Shown: positions 1 to 5,330, counted from the first letter of the stretch. The stretch is 5,330 nucleotides of DNA from Lysobacterales bacterium (GCA_009692275.1 SHZL01000198.1:1-5330), one strand, 5' to 3'. The notes: generated by a model not told the origin, from the letters alone. A program made the numbers and translations.

Positions 1-296
1 GGTGTAACCGTGGCCCCGCTTGCATCGATGACCTCGGTTCCGGGATGCTGCAGGGAGCTGAGTTCCTCGTTCGACCCGACGGCCAGGATACGGGTGCCCA
101 TCAGCGCCACGGCTTGTGCTGCTGGCCGGCTGCCGTCCATGGTGTACACCCGCGCGTTGCGGATTAACACATCCGCCCGAACGGGGCCGCCGGAGGAATC
201 CTGCGCCTGCAGCGCGGCCGGCAAAAGCGCGGCCGGCAAAAGGGCACCTGCGCTGCCGAGCAGGCCGGCAGCAGAAATAAATCGGCGTCGTTTCAT
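1..296 (-). CDS. Tat-exported amidohydrolase (YtcJ-like), N-terminal part, cut by left edge
   Basis: The first 98 codons of a gene that reads leftward and leaves the window. The protein begins MKRRRFISAAGLLG, a twin-arginine leader (RRRF followed by a hydrophobic Ala/Leu stretch to about residue 30, with likely cleavage after ALQA). After the leader comes the composite beta-sandwich that opens metal-dependent amidohydrolases: ADVLIRNARVYTMDG (about residues 41-55), then a VALMGTRILAVGS strand pair and EVIDASGATVTP. In this family that last segment leads directly into the PGF-D-H metal-binding motif, which would lie just outside the window. The spacing and the YTMD motif fit the YtcJ/amidohydrolase-3 type, known to hydrolyse N-acyl or carbamoyl bonds. 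The Tat leader suggests it folds with its metal before export to the periplasm. It starts 20 bases after the stop of the enolase-superfamily gene and has a good AGGAG site, so the two are probably co-transcribed. Substrate unknown; imidazolonepropionase- or dihydroorotase-like relatives are less likely. Confidence 0.
   Translation of the reverse strand, partial: MKRRRFISAAGLLGSAGALLPAALLPAALQAQDSSGGPVRADVLIRNARVYTMDGSRPAAQAVALMGTRILAVGSNEELSSLQHPGTEVIDASGATVT
211..242. repeat. 15-bp perfect tandem duplication inside the Tat leader
   Basis: The unit CGCGGCCGGCAAAAG occurs twice back to back (213-227 and 228-242), and the match extends two bases to the left (211-212). On the coding minus strand it duplicates the pentapeptide LLPAA in the hydrophobic core of the leader, giving LLPAALLPAA. 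The period is a multiple of three, so the frame is kept. It looks like a slippage duplication and lengthens the hydrophobic segment by five residues. Confidence 0.9.
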
Positions 297-304
297 GGGC
301 CGCA

Positions 305-309
305 CTCCT
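305..309 (-). promoter_or_regulatory. Ribosome binding site of the amidohydrolase
   Basis: AGGAG on the minus strand lies 8 bases before the ATG at 296-294, inside the 20-base gap that follows the stop of the upstream gene. It supports the chosen start and translation from a shared transcript. Confidence 0.65.
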
Positions 310-316
310 GGGGTAA

Positions 317-1420
317 TCAGCTAAAAGTCAGTACGGGTTCACCCAAGACGGCAACTATGGGTTCAACTCCCAGGCCATCCCCGCCCGAGCTTGCCATCCA
401 GCCTGCGTTGCGTTGCGGTGCACCATCGGCGATATGCCGGGTCACGTAGGAATTAAAATCGGTGGCGGTAAAGCGGTTGCGCTGCGGCGTGCTGTGCGCC
501 AGGTGGGCAATGGCCGCGGTGACGATGTCGCCGCCCCAGGTATCCTCAATGGTCAGGGCGATACCTTGCGAGCACAGGAAGTCCCGCGCCAGCCGGGCTT
601 TGCTCAGGCCGCCCATCTTGCTGATCTTGATATTGGCCACATCCATCGCCCGATCGGCGCAGGCCTGTTGCACGGCCTGCATGGAATCGATGGATTCATC
701 CAGGATGAAGGGCAGGTCCGTGTGCCGCCGGATTTCCAGGCATTCCGCGTACGTGTTGCAGGGTTGCTCGATGTACACATCGATATCGCGCACCGCGCGC
801 ACCACCCGCAGGGCCTGGTGCGGCAGCCAGCCGGTATTGGCATCGGCGATGAGCACGTCACCCGATTGCAGCACATCGGCGCAGGCACGAATCCGCTCGA
901 TGTCCACATCGGGATCACCGCCCACCTTGAGCTGAAAACAGCGGTAACCGTCGGTGCGGTGCTGCGCCACGTTCTCTGCCATGCCGTCCGGAGACTGCTG
1001 CGAAATCGCCCGGTACAGCCTCACACGATCGCCATCCGCACCGCCCAGCAAGGTGGATACCGGTTGCCTGCAGGCTTTGCCCAACAGGTCCCAGCAGGCC
1101 ATGTCGATGGCCGACTTGACGTAGGGATGCCCCTTGAGCCCCTGATCCATCTTGCGCACCAGCACGTCGATGCTGCAAGGATCTTCGCCGATCAGCTGCT
1201 GGCCGATTTCAGCAATGCCGGCGCGCACTCCATTGGCATAAGAGGGCAGGTAATGCGGTCCCAGCGGACAGGTCTCACCCCAGCCCGCGAGGCCGCTGTC
1301 GGCCTGGATGCACACCACGGTGCTGTCGAACACATCCACCGACTTTCCGCCTGACCAGGCGTAGCGGCCCTCGTGCAGCGGTAAGTCCACCTGGTAGACG
1401 GTCAGGTTCTTGATTTTCAT
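317..1420 (-). CDS. Mandelate racemase/muconate lactonizing family enzyme, hydroxyproline-betaine epimerase-like
   Basis: A cytosolic enolase-superfamily enzyme of 367 residues, the usual length. The N-terminal capping domain covers about residues 1-115, with GLAGWGETCPLGP at 43-55. The barrel follows, with LKVGGDPD (Lys165) on the second strand, Mg2+ ligands Asp193 (IADANTGW), Glu218 (YIEQPC) and Asp241 (ILDES), and Lys265 (NIKISKMGG). A basic residue on each side of the substrate (Lys165 and Lys265) is the arrangement used for alpha-proton abstraction and return, so a racemase, epimerase or dehydratase acting on a carboxylate is expected. GWGETCPLGP, YIEQPCNT and EDTWGGDI closely resemble the 4-hydroxyproline betaine 2-epimerase (HpbD) and cis-3-hydroxy-L-proline dehydratase branch as recalled. 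The exact substrate is inference; N-acyl amino acid or dipeptide epimerases are alternatives. The start has only a weak AAGA-like ribosome site, but MKI at the first beta strand is typical. It is divergent from deoC and probably co-transcribed with the following amidohydrolase. Confidence 0.88.
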   Translation of the reverse strand: MKIKNLTVYQVDLPLHEGRYAWSGGKSVDVFDSTVVCIQADSGLAGWGETCPLGPHYLPSYANGVRAGIAEIGQQLIGEDPCSIDVLVRKMDQGLKGHPYVKSAIDMACWDLLGKACRQPVSTLLGGADGDRVRLYRAISQQSPDGMAENVAQHRTDGYRCFQLKVGGDPDVDIERIRACADVLQSGDVLIADANTGWLPHQALRVVRAVRDIDVYIEQPCNTYAECLEIRRHTDLPFILDESIDSMQAVQQACADRAMDVANIKISKMGGLSKARLARDFLCSQGIALTIEDTWGGDIVTAAIAHLAHSTPQRNRFTATDFNSYVTRHIADGAPQRNAGWMASSGGDGLGVEPIVAVLGEPVLTFS

Positions 1421-1445
1421 AGCGGCATCTTATTTGGTTTCCGGG

Positions 1446-1464
1446 CTGCACTTGCTGCGTGCAG
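1446..1464. promoter_or_regulatory. Inverted repeat, possible operator in divergent promoter
   Basis: CTGCAC (1446-1451) and GTGCAG (1459-1464) are perfect inverted arms separated by 7 bases. The 19-base site lies between the two divergent genes, just upstream of the -10-like element for deoC and downstream of the one for the enolase-family gene. A bound dimeric repressor or activator could therefore control both directions. No regulator gene is in the window, and the site does not match an operator I recognise. Confidence 0.35.
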
Positions 1465-1467
1465 ACC

Positions 1468-1475
1468 ACTATACT
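1468..1475. promoter_or_regulatory. Overlapping divergent -10-like elements
   Basis: The octamer ACTATACT contains TATACT on the plus strand (1470-1475, 5 of 6 to the sigma-70 -10 consensus) and TATAGT on the minus strand (1473-1468, also 5 of 6). Both would give leaders of roughly 35-45 bases, to deoC at 1519 and to the enolase-family gene at 1420. The -35 regions are poor on both sides (TGCACT at 17-base spacing for plus, TTCCGG for minus), which suggests weak or activator-dependent promoters. Confidence 0.4.
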
Positions 1476-1518
1476 GAAGCTTGTTGCTGACCGGAATAGA
1501 CGGGCATAGACCAGGGCC

Positions 1519-2514
1519 ATGACACCAGTTACCGAAAGTAATGTCCACTCCATTGGCGGGCGCGCGCCGGAGCGAAATCCCGGCCTGCCGTTCGAGCCAG
1601 AAGTATTGGGCAGCATGCGCATCAACCGCAGCGCGGTGGAGCGCAGGGCCGCCGGCTATGGTAAACGGCGCTCCATAAAGAAGGACTACCAGGCTGCCTG
1701 GCTGCTCAGAGCCATCAGTTGCATGGACCTGACCACGCTGGCCGGTGACGATACCCCGGGCAAAGTCCGCAGATTGTGCCAGAAGGCCATGCGGCCGGTG
1801 CGGCAGGACATTCTCGCCGGCCTGGGCGTGGCGGATATGGGCATCACCGTGGGTGCCGTATGCGTGTACCACAACCTGATAGCGACCGCCGTCGAGGAGT
1901 TGCACGGCAGCGGCATTCCGGTGGCTGCGGTATCCACCGGATTTCCCGCTGGCCAGATACCGCTGGCCCTGAAGCTGACGCAGATACGGGAGTCGGTTAA
2001 AGCCGGTGCAAAAGAAATTGATATCGTCATCAGTCGCGCCAAGGTGCTCACCGGGGACTGGATCGGGCTGTACCGGGAAGTGCAGGCCTACCGCGAAGCC
2101 TGCGGCGAGGCGCACATAAAAACCATCCTCGCGACCGGTGAACTGGGCGCGCTCAGCAATGTGGCCAAAGCCAGTTGGGTGTGCATGATGGCCGGGGCTG
2201 ATTTCATCAAGACCAGTACCGGCAAGGAGCCGGTCAATGCCACGCTGCCGTTCAGCCTGGTCATGGTGCGGGCGATCCGGGCTTACCATGAACTCACGGG
2301 CTATCGCGTGGGCTACAAACCGGCGGGCGGCATCAACCAGGCAAAAGACGCGCTGGAGTACCTGATTCTTATAAAGGAAGAATTGGGTAATCAATGGCTT
2401 ACGCCACATTTATTTCGTTTTGGTGCAAGCAGTTTATTGGGTGATATCGAACGCCAACTGGAGCACCACGTCACGGGCAGTTATTCGGCCCAGTTCAGGC
2501 ATCCGGCGAGTTAG
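1519..2514 (+). CDS. deoC: Deoxyribose-phosphate aldolase, long form
   Basis: A 331-residue class I aldolase that cleaves 2-deoxy-D-ribose 5-phosphate to D-glyceraldehyde 3-phosphate and acetaldehyde in the cytosol, the last step of deoxynucleoside breakdown. Expected active-site residues are visible: Asp70 (SCMDLTTL), Asp168 (AKEIDIVISRAKVLTG), Lys201 (HIKTILATGELG), Schiff-base Lys231 (ADFIKTSTGKEPVNAT) and Lys267 of the proton relay (GYKPAGGI). Compared with the roughly 260-residue E. coli enzyme it has a 60-residue N-terminal extension ending in RRSIKKDYQAAWLL, plus the C-terminal tail FGASSLLGDIERQLEHHVTG. Both are typical of the long DeoC class shared by many proteobacteria and animal DERA. 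The start at 1519 keeps the conserved APERNPG segment; its ribosome site is poor (AGGG only 2 bases away), so inefficient initiation or another start is possible. It is separated by 17 bases from the downstream aldehyde dehydrogenase and surely shares its transcript. Confidence 0.96.
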   Translation: MTPVTESNVHSIGGRAPERNPGLPFEPEVLGSMRINRSAVERRAAGYGKRRSIKKDYQAAWLLRAISCMDLTTLAGDDTPGKVRRLCQKAMRPVRQDILAGLGVADMGITVGAVCVYHNLIATAVEELHGSGIPVAAVSTGFPAGQIPLALKLTQIRESVKAGAKEIDIVISRAKVLTGDWIGLYREVQAYREACGEAHIKTILATGELGALSNVAKASWVCMMAGADFIKTSTGKEPVNATLPFSLVMVRAIRAYHELTGYRVGYKPAGGINQAKDALEYLILIKEELGNQWLTPHLFRFGASSLLGDIERQLEHHVTGSYSAQFRHPAS

Positions 2515-2515
2515 C

Positions 2516-2526
2516 GGGAAGGGAAG
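2516..2526 (+). promoter_or_regulatory. Ribosome binding site of the aldehyde dehydrogenase
   Basis: GGGAAGGGAAG is a purine-rich, doubled Shine-Dalgarno-like sequence filling the 17-base gap between the deoC stop and the ATG at 2532. It fixes the start of the second gene and suggests it is translated more strongly than deoC, whose own site is weak. Confidence 0.6.
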
Positions 2527-2531
2527 CAAGC

Positions 2532-4934
2532 ATGTCCGTACGGGAAATCTTCACCAGCATGGAGTACGGTCCGGCGCCGGAAAGCGCAGCGGAGGCCCAG
2601 TCGTGGCTGCAGCGGCATGATTCCACCTTGCGCCACCTGATTGCCGGTGAATGGACGCAGCCTGATTCCGGTGAGTATTTTGACACACGCAATCCAGCCA
2701 CCGGGGAAGTCCTGGCGCGGGTTGCCGATGGCAATGCCGTGGATATAGACCGTGCAGTCAATGCTGCAGCAAATGCACTGGATGGCTGGGTGGCCCTGGG
2801 TGGCCATGGCCGCGCGCGTTACCTGTACGCCCTGGCCCGGCATATCCAGAAAAACAGCCGTTTGTTCGCCGTGCTGGAAAGCCTGGATAATGGCAAGCCC
2901 ATTCGCGAATCACGTGATATTGATATCCCGCTGGTGGCGCGGCATTTTTATTACCACGCGGGCTGGGCCCAGTTGATGGCCAGCGAACTTCCCGGCTACC
3001 GCCAGATCGGCGTGGTAGGGCAAATCATTCCGTGGAATTTTCCGCTGCTGATGCTGGCGTGGAAGGTCGCACCTGCACTGGCCATGGGCAATACTGTGGT
3101 GCTCAAACCAGCGGAATTTACCTCCTCCACTGCTGTGCTGTTTGCTGAAATGTGCCGTGAAATTGGTTTACCTGCCGGCGTCTTCAACCTGGTACTCGGG
3201 GATCACAAGGCAGGGCAGGCGCTGACGGCGCATCCGAAGGTAGGCAAGCTGGCCTTCACCGGATCCACCGAGGTGGGGCGCATTCTGCGCAAGGCCACTG
3301 CCGGCAGCGGCAAGAAACTCACCCTGGAGCTGGGTGGAAAATCTCCTTTCCTGGTGTTTGAAGACAGCGATCTCGACAGCGTGGTGGAAGGACTGGTGGA
3401 TGCCATCTGGTTCAACCAGGGCCAGGTGTGTTGTGCCGGTTCGCGCTTGCTGGTGCAGGAATCCATTGCCGATGTGCTGCATGAAAAAATCCGCAAGCGC
3501 ATGGCCAAACTGGTGGTGGGCGATCCGCTGGACAAGAGCGTCGATATCGGCGCCCTGATCGATCCCGGCCAACTGGAACGCGTCACGCAAATGGTGGAAC
3601 TGGGCGTGGCAGAGGGTGCGCGCAAATGGCAACCGCAGTGCACGCTGCCGGCCAAAGGCTGCTATTACCCGCCAACCCTGCTCACCGAGGTACAGCCATC
3701 GGCCACCCTGGCGCAGGAAGAAATTTTTGGTCCGGTGCTGGTGTCTATGTCGTTTCGCACCCCGGCAGAAGCGGTGCAACTGGCCAACAACAGCCGTTAC
3801 GGGCTGGCGGCCAGCGTGTGGACCGAGAACATCAACCTGGCGCTGGACATCGCGCCGCAGATCAAGGCCGGGTCAGTGTGGGTGAACTGCACCAATGTGT
3901 TTGATGCTGCCGCAGGGTTTGGCGGTTATCGTGAATCCGGTTTTGGCCGCGAGGGTGGCCGTGAAGGATTATACGAATACATCAAGCCCCTGTGGGAAGA
4001 TCAACTCAGTGCCGAGCCGGTACAAGCGCTGCCGCAGGTCGTACCGGTGGGTGTTGGCCATAACGAGGCAGTGCCGCAGATCGATCGCACGCCCAAGTTG
4101 TATATCGGGGGCAAGCAGGTGCGCCCGGACGGCGGCTACAGTACAGCGGCCATGGATGCAGCGGGCCGCGTGATTGCCGAAATACCCGTGGGTAATCGCA
4201 AGGACATTCGCAACGCAGTCGAAGCGGCCCGCAGTGCTGTGGGTAGCGCCACGGGTTGGAGCGGGACCACGGCGCACAATCGTGCGCAGGTCTTGTACTA
4301 CATCGCGGAAAACCTCAGCGTGCGCGGCGAGGAATTCGTGCGGCGCATCATGCAATTGAGTGGCAAGGGCCAGGCAGGTGCCCGGTCTGAACTCGACCTG
4401 TGTATAGAGCGGATCTATACCTACGCGGCGCTGTCGGACAAATACGACAGCAGGGTTCACGCCACCCCGTATCGCAATATCACCCTGGCGATGAAAGAAG
4501 CGCTGGGCGTGATCGGGATAGTTGCGCCGGAGGAAGCAGGCCTGCTGGGTTTCATTTCGACGGTGATGCCTGCCATTGCCATGGGCAATGCCGTGGTGGT
4601 GGTGCCTTCGCAGCATTACGCGCTGCTTGCCACCGATTTTTACCAGGTGCTGGACACATCCGACCTGCCTGGCGGAGTGGTCAACATCGTTACCGGCAAC
4701 CAGGACGTGTTGGCCGAGGTGCTGGCCCGGCACTATGACATCGAGGGCCTGTGGTATTGGGGCACGCACGAGGGCAGCAGGATGGTGGAAGAACATGCGG
4801 CAGCCAGCATGAAACGCACGTGGGTGAGCCATGGCAAGTTCCACGACTGGGAAAACCCGGGGCAGGGCCAGGGCGAGGTATTTTTGCGCAGAGCCACGGA
4901 GATCAAGAATATCTGGATACCGTACGGCGAGTGA
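2532..4934 (+). CDS. Two-domain aldehyde dehydrogenase, ALDH16 family, catalytically intact first domain
   Basis: An 800-residue NAD(P)+-dependent aldehyde dehydrogenase with a full N-terminal ALDH domain (about 30-490), a linker (491-518) and a shortened second ALDH-like domain (519-800). The opening REIFTSMEYGPAPES, the ending IKNIWIPYGE and the total length match ALDH16, the family of human ALDH16A1 (802 residues). In domain 1 the catalytic set is present: Asn169 (IIPWNF), Lys192/Glu195 (LKPAE), the FTGSTEVG turn at 242-249, general base Glu266 (LELGGK), nucleophile Cys300 (GQVCCAGSR) and Glu397 (EEIFGPV). In domain 2 the aligned positions are changed (Asn169 to Glu668, Lys192 to Val691, Glu195 to Gln694), and the segment that would carry the Glu and Cys is missing, so it is a pseudo-domain. 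In bacterial ALDH16 such a domain serves assembly. Directly after deoC, the likely role is oxidation of the acetaldehyde made by DeoC to acetate, although a phosphorylated or other aldehyde cannot be excluded. Confidence 0.94.
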   Translation: MSVREIFTSMEYGPAPESAAEAQSWLQRHDSTLRHLIAGEWTQPDSGEYFDTRNPATGEVLARVADGNAVDIDRAVNAAANALDGWVALGGHGRARYLYALARHIQKNSRLFAVLESLDNGKPIRESRDIDIPLVARHFYYHAGWAQLMASELPGYRQIGVVGQIIPWNFPLLMLAWKVAPALAMGNTVVLKPAEFTSSTAVLFAEMCREIGLPAGVFNLVLGDHKAGQALTAHPKVGKLAFTGSTEVGRILRKATAGSGKKLTLELGGKSPFLVFEDSDLDSVVEGLVDAIWFNQGQVCCAGSRLLVQESIADVLHEKIRKRMAKLVVGDPLDKSVDIGALIDPGQLERVTQMVELGVAEGARKWQPQCTLPAKGCYYPPTLLTEVQPSATLAQEEIFGPVLVSMSFRTPAEAVQLANNSRYGLAASVWTENINLALDIAPQIKAGSVWVNCTNVFDAAAGFGGYRESGFGREGGREGLYEYIKPLWEDQLSAEPVQALPQVVPVGVGHNEAVPQIDRTPKLYIGGKQVRPDGGYSTAAMDAAGRVIAEIPVGNRKDIRNAVEAARSAVGSATGWSGTTAHNRAQVLYYIAENLSVRGEEFVRRIMQLSGKGQAGARSELDLCIERIYTYAALSDKYDSRVHATPYRNITLAMKEALGVIGIVAPEEAGLLGFISTVMPAIAMGNAVVVVPSQHYALLATDFYQVLDTSDLPGGVVNIVTGNQDVLAEVLARHYDIEGLWYWGTHEGSRMVEEHAAASMKRTWVSHGKFHDWENPGQGQGEVFLRRATEIKNIWIPYGE

Positions 4935-4943
4935 GGCCAACAA

Positions 4944-5012
4944 ATGGATCTGCCTATGGCAGAATCCCGCCCGATCCAGTATGCTAAGCCAGTAGTGAAG
5001 AAAGTTCAGTAA
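4944..5012 (+). CDS. Possible 22-residue small protein downstream of the aldehyde dehydrogenase
   Basis: ATG at 4944 opens a 22-codon frame ending in TAA at 5010-5012. It is preceded by GAGG (4933-4936), which overlaps the stop codon of the aldehyde dehydrogenase and lies 7 bases from the ATG, an ideal arrangement for translational coupling. The peptide begins MDLPMAESRP and ends with a basic KPVVKKVQ tail. It has no transmembrane stretch and no family I recognise. Frames this short arise easily by chance, and the region also forms a hairpin, so this is a candidate only. Confidence 0.22.
   Translation: MDLPMAESRPIQYAKPVVKKVQ
4946..4967 (+). terminator. Hairpin after the deoC-ALDH operon, weak terminator candidate
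   Basis: GGATCTGCC (4946-4954), loop TAT, GGCAGAATCC (4958-4967) form a stem of 5 plus 4 pairs with one bulged A (4963), 11 bases after the stop. There is no U-tract on the plus strand, so it is not a standard intrinsic terminator. It may stabilise the 3' end, mark a Rho-dependent end, or just be part of the small ORF. Confidence 0.28.
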
Positions 5013-5019
5013 GTTACTG
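5007..5019. promoter_or_regulatory. Perfect 13-bp palindrome upstream of the metal-protein gene
   Basis: CAGTAA-G-TTACTG is a perfect 6-1-6 dyad 52 bases before the ATG at 5071. A -10-like TAATAT lies at 5031-5036, so the palindrome would sit over the -35 region, a position suited to a regulator. It does not match the CueR, CusR, CsoR or CopY sites I know. An AATATTT heptamer repeated at 5032-5038 and 5043-5049, 11 bases apart, adds to the AT-rich promoter character of this gap. Confidence 0.4.
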
Positions 5020-5070
5020 TTTCGGTGAAGTAATATTTTGGCAATATTTCGGAGATTCGCGAGTTCAGGG

Positions 5071-5330
5071 ATGCGTAACCCGACGAAAAGATTTCTGACC
5101 CTGCTGCTGGCCCTGGCTGTTGCCTGCCTGCCGTTGCAGGCCTTTGCCTGTAAAATGGACCAAGGTCAGCAGATGGACCACTCCAGCATGCGCACGAGTC
5201 ACATGGACATGAGTCAGATGGACCATGGGGACGGGGCTGGTTCCAATTGCTGTGACCCGCAACATGCTGCCGCACCCGGCGACTGTGCCTGGTTCATGCA
5301 CTGTGGTTCCTGCGTTGCCACCACGACTCT
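5071..5330 (+). CDS. Secreted Met/His/Cys-rich putative copper/metal-binding protein, N-terminal part, cut by right edge
   Basis: 86 codons, open to the right edge. The protein starts MRNPTKRFLTLLLALAVACLPLQAFA, a classic signal peptide with an AFA cleavage site before Cys27; the LAVAC at 15-19 could also pass as a lipobox, so a lipoprotein is an alternative. The mature part is low in complexity and full of metal ligands: repeats of the type MDHSSM, HMDMSQMDHG (residues 35-53), then Cys60-Cys61, Cys72, and MHCGSC (Cys78 and Cys81). Such Met/His-rich plus Cys-rich small periplasmic proteins are found beside copper and other heavy-metal resistance genes (CopL-like and DUF2946-like proteins, or the N-terminal part of CopB), so copper binding in the periplasm is likely. 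The exact family cannot be decided from this fragment. No strong ribosome site sits at the usual distance from the ATG; an in-frame TTG at 5038 preceded by GGTGAAG would add 11 residues. It appears independent of the preceding operon, with its own promoter region. Confidence 0.75.
   Translation, partial: MRNPTKRFLTLLLALAVACLPLQAFACKMDQGQQMDHSSMRTSHMDMSQMDHGDGAGSNCCDPQHAAAPGDCAWFMHCGSCVATTT

Noticed and set aside
413..1354. Long open frame on the plus strand (313 codons) opposite the enolase-family gene
   Set aside because: It lies fully antisense to a gene with clear catalytic motifs; its His/Ala/Gly-rich sequence has no domain and is typical of a GC-rich shadow frame.
1452..1475. TTGCTG (1452-1457) as -35 for TATACT (1470-1475)
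   Set aside because: The spacer is only 12 bases, too short for a sigma-70 promoter; the hexamer lies inside the loop of the inverted repeat.
1417..2409. 330-codon minus-strand frame opposite deoC
   Set aside because: Antisense to a well-supported deoC; composition is shadow-like (many His, Gly, Gln) and it fills the divergent promoter region.
3168..3779. 203-codon minus-strand frame opposite the first ALDH domain
   Set aside because: Antisense to the conserved active-site region, with shadow-like composition.
3969..4943. 324-codon minus-strand frame opposite the second ALDH domain
   Set aside because: The plus-strand frame has clear ALDH16 motifs to the very end; the antisense product has no recognisable domain.
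5038..5070. TTG at 5038 as the start of the metal protein
   Set aside because: GGTGAAG is at a fair distance, but this start would place 11 extra residues before an already complete signal peptide; kept only as an alternative.
5006..5275. 89-codon minus-strand frame over the right-hand promoter and metal gene
   Set aside because: The plus strand has a signal peptide and metal-ligand pattern; the minus frame shows neither a domain nor a good ribosome site.

Overview
The window is moderately GC-rich, densely coded bacterial DNA, probably from an environmental proteobacterium. A marine gammaproteobacterium would fit, but this is only an impression from codon use, the Tat-type leader, and the family forms present. 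There are no rRNAs, tRNAs, insertion sequences, phage genes or CRISPR repeats. It reads as a stretch of catabolic chromosome that ends at the start of a metal-handling locus.

Left part, minus strand (1-1420): an operon-like pair reads leftward. The first gene (1420 to 317) encodes an enolase-superfamily enzyme of the mandelate racemase/muconate lactonizing group. It most resembles the hydroxyproline-betaine 2-epimerase/cis-3-hydroxyproline dehydratase branch. After a 20-base gap with a clear AGGAG site comes the start of an exported, Tat-leader amidohydrolase of the YtcJ-like type, which runs off the left edge. The exact substrates cannot be read from the sequence.

Middle (1421-1518): a 98-base divergent intergenic region must hold the promoters for both directions. 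It contains overlapping, symmetric -10-like hexamers on the two strands and, next to them, a 6-7-6 inverted repeat that could be an operator.

Centre, plus strand (1519-4934): a two-gene operon of deoC (long-form deoxyribose-phosphate aldolase, all catalytic residues present) and an 800-residue two-domain aldehyde dehydrogenase of the ALDH16 family. DeoC splits 2-deoxyribose 5-phosphate into glyceraldehyde 3-phosphate and acetaldehyde. The ALDH is well placed to oxidise the acetaldehyde to acetate, so the pair looks like a deoxynucleoside/DNA-sugar salvage module. Unlike the human ALDH16A1 pseudoenzyme, this protein keeps a full catalytic set in its first domain, while the second domain is a degenerate, inactive copy.

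Right part (4935-5330): a 136-base, AT-richer gap holds a hairpin, a possible 22-codon ORF with a good ribosome binding site, a perfect 13-base palindrome and an 11-base-spaced AT repeat. It is followed by the first 86 codons of a secreted protein rich in Met, His and Cys, probably for copper or another soft metal, which runs off the right edge. No wholly new system is evident. The most interesting items are the catalytically intact ALDH16 beside deoC, the symmetric divergent promoter, and the small ORF and palindrome ahead of the metal protein.
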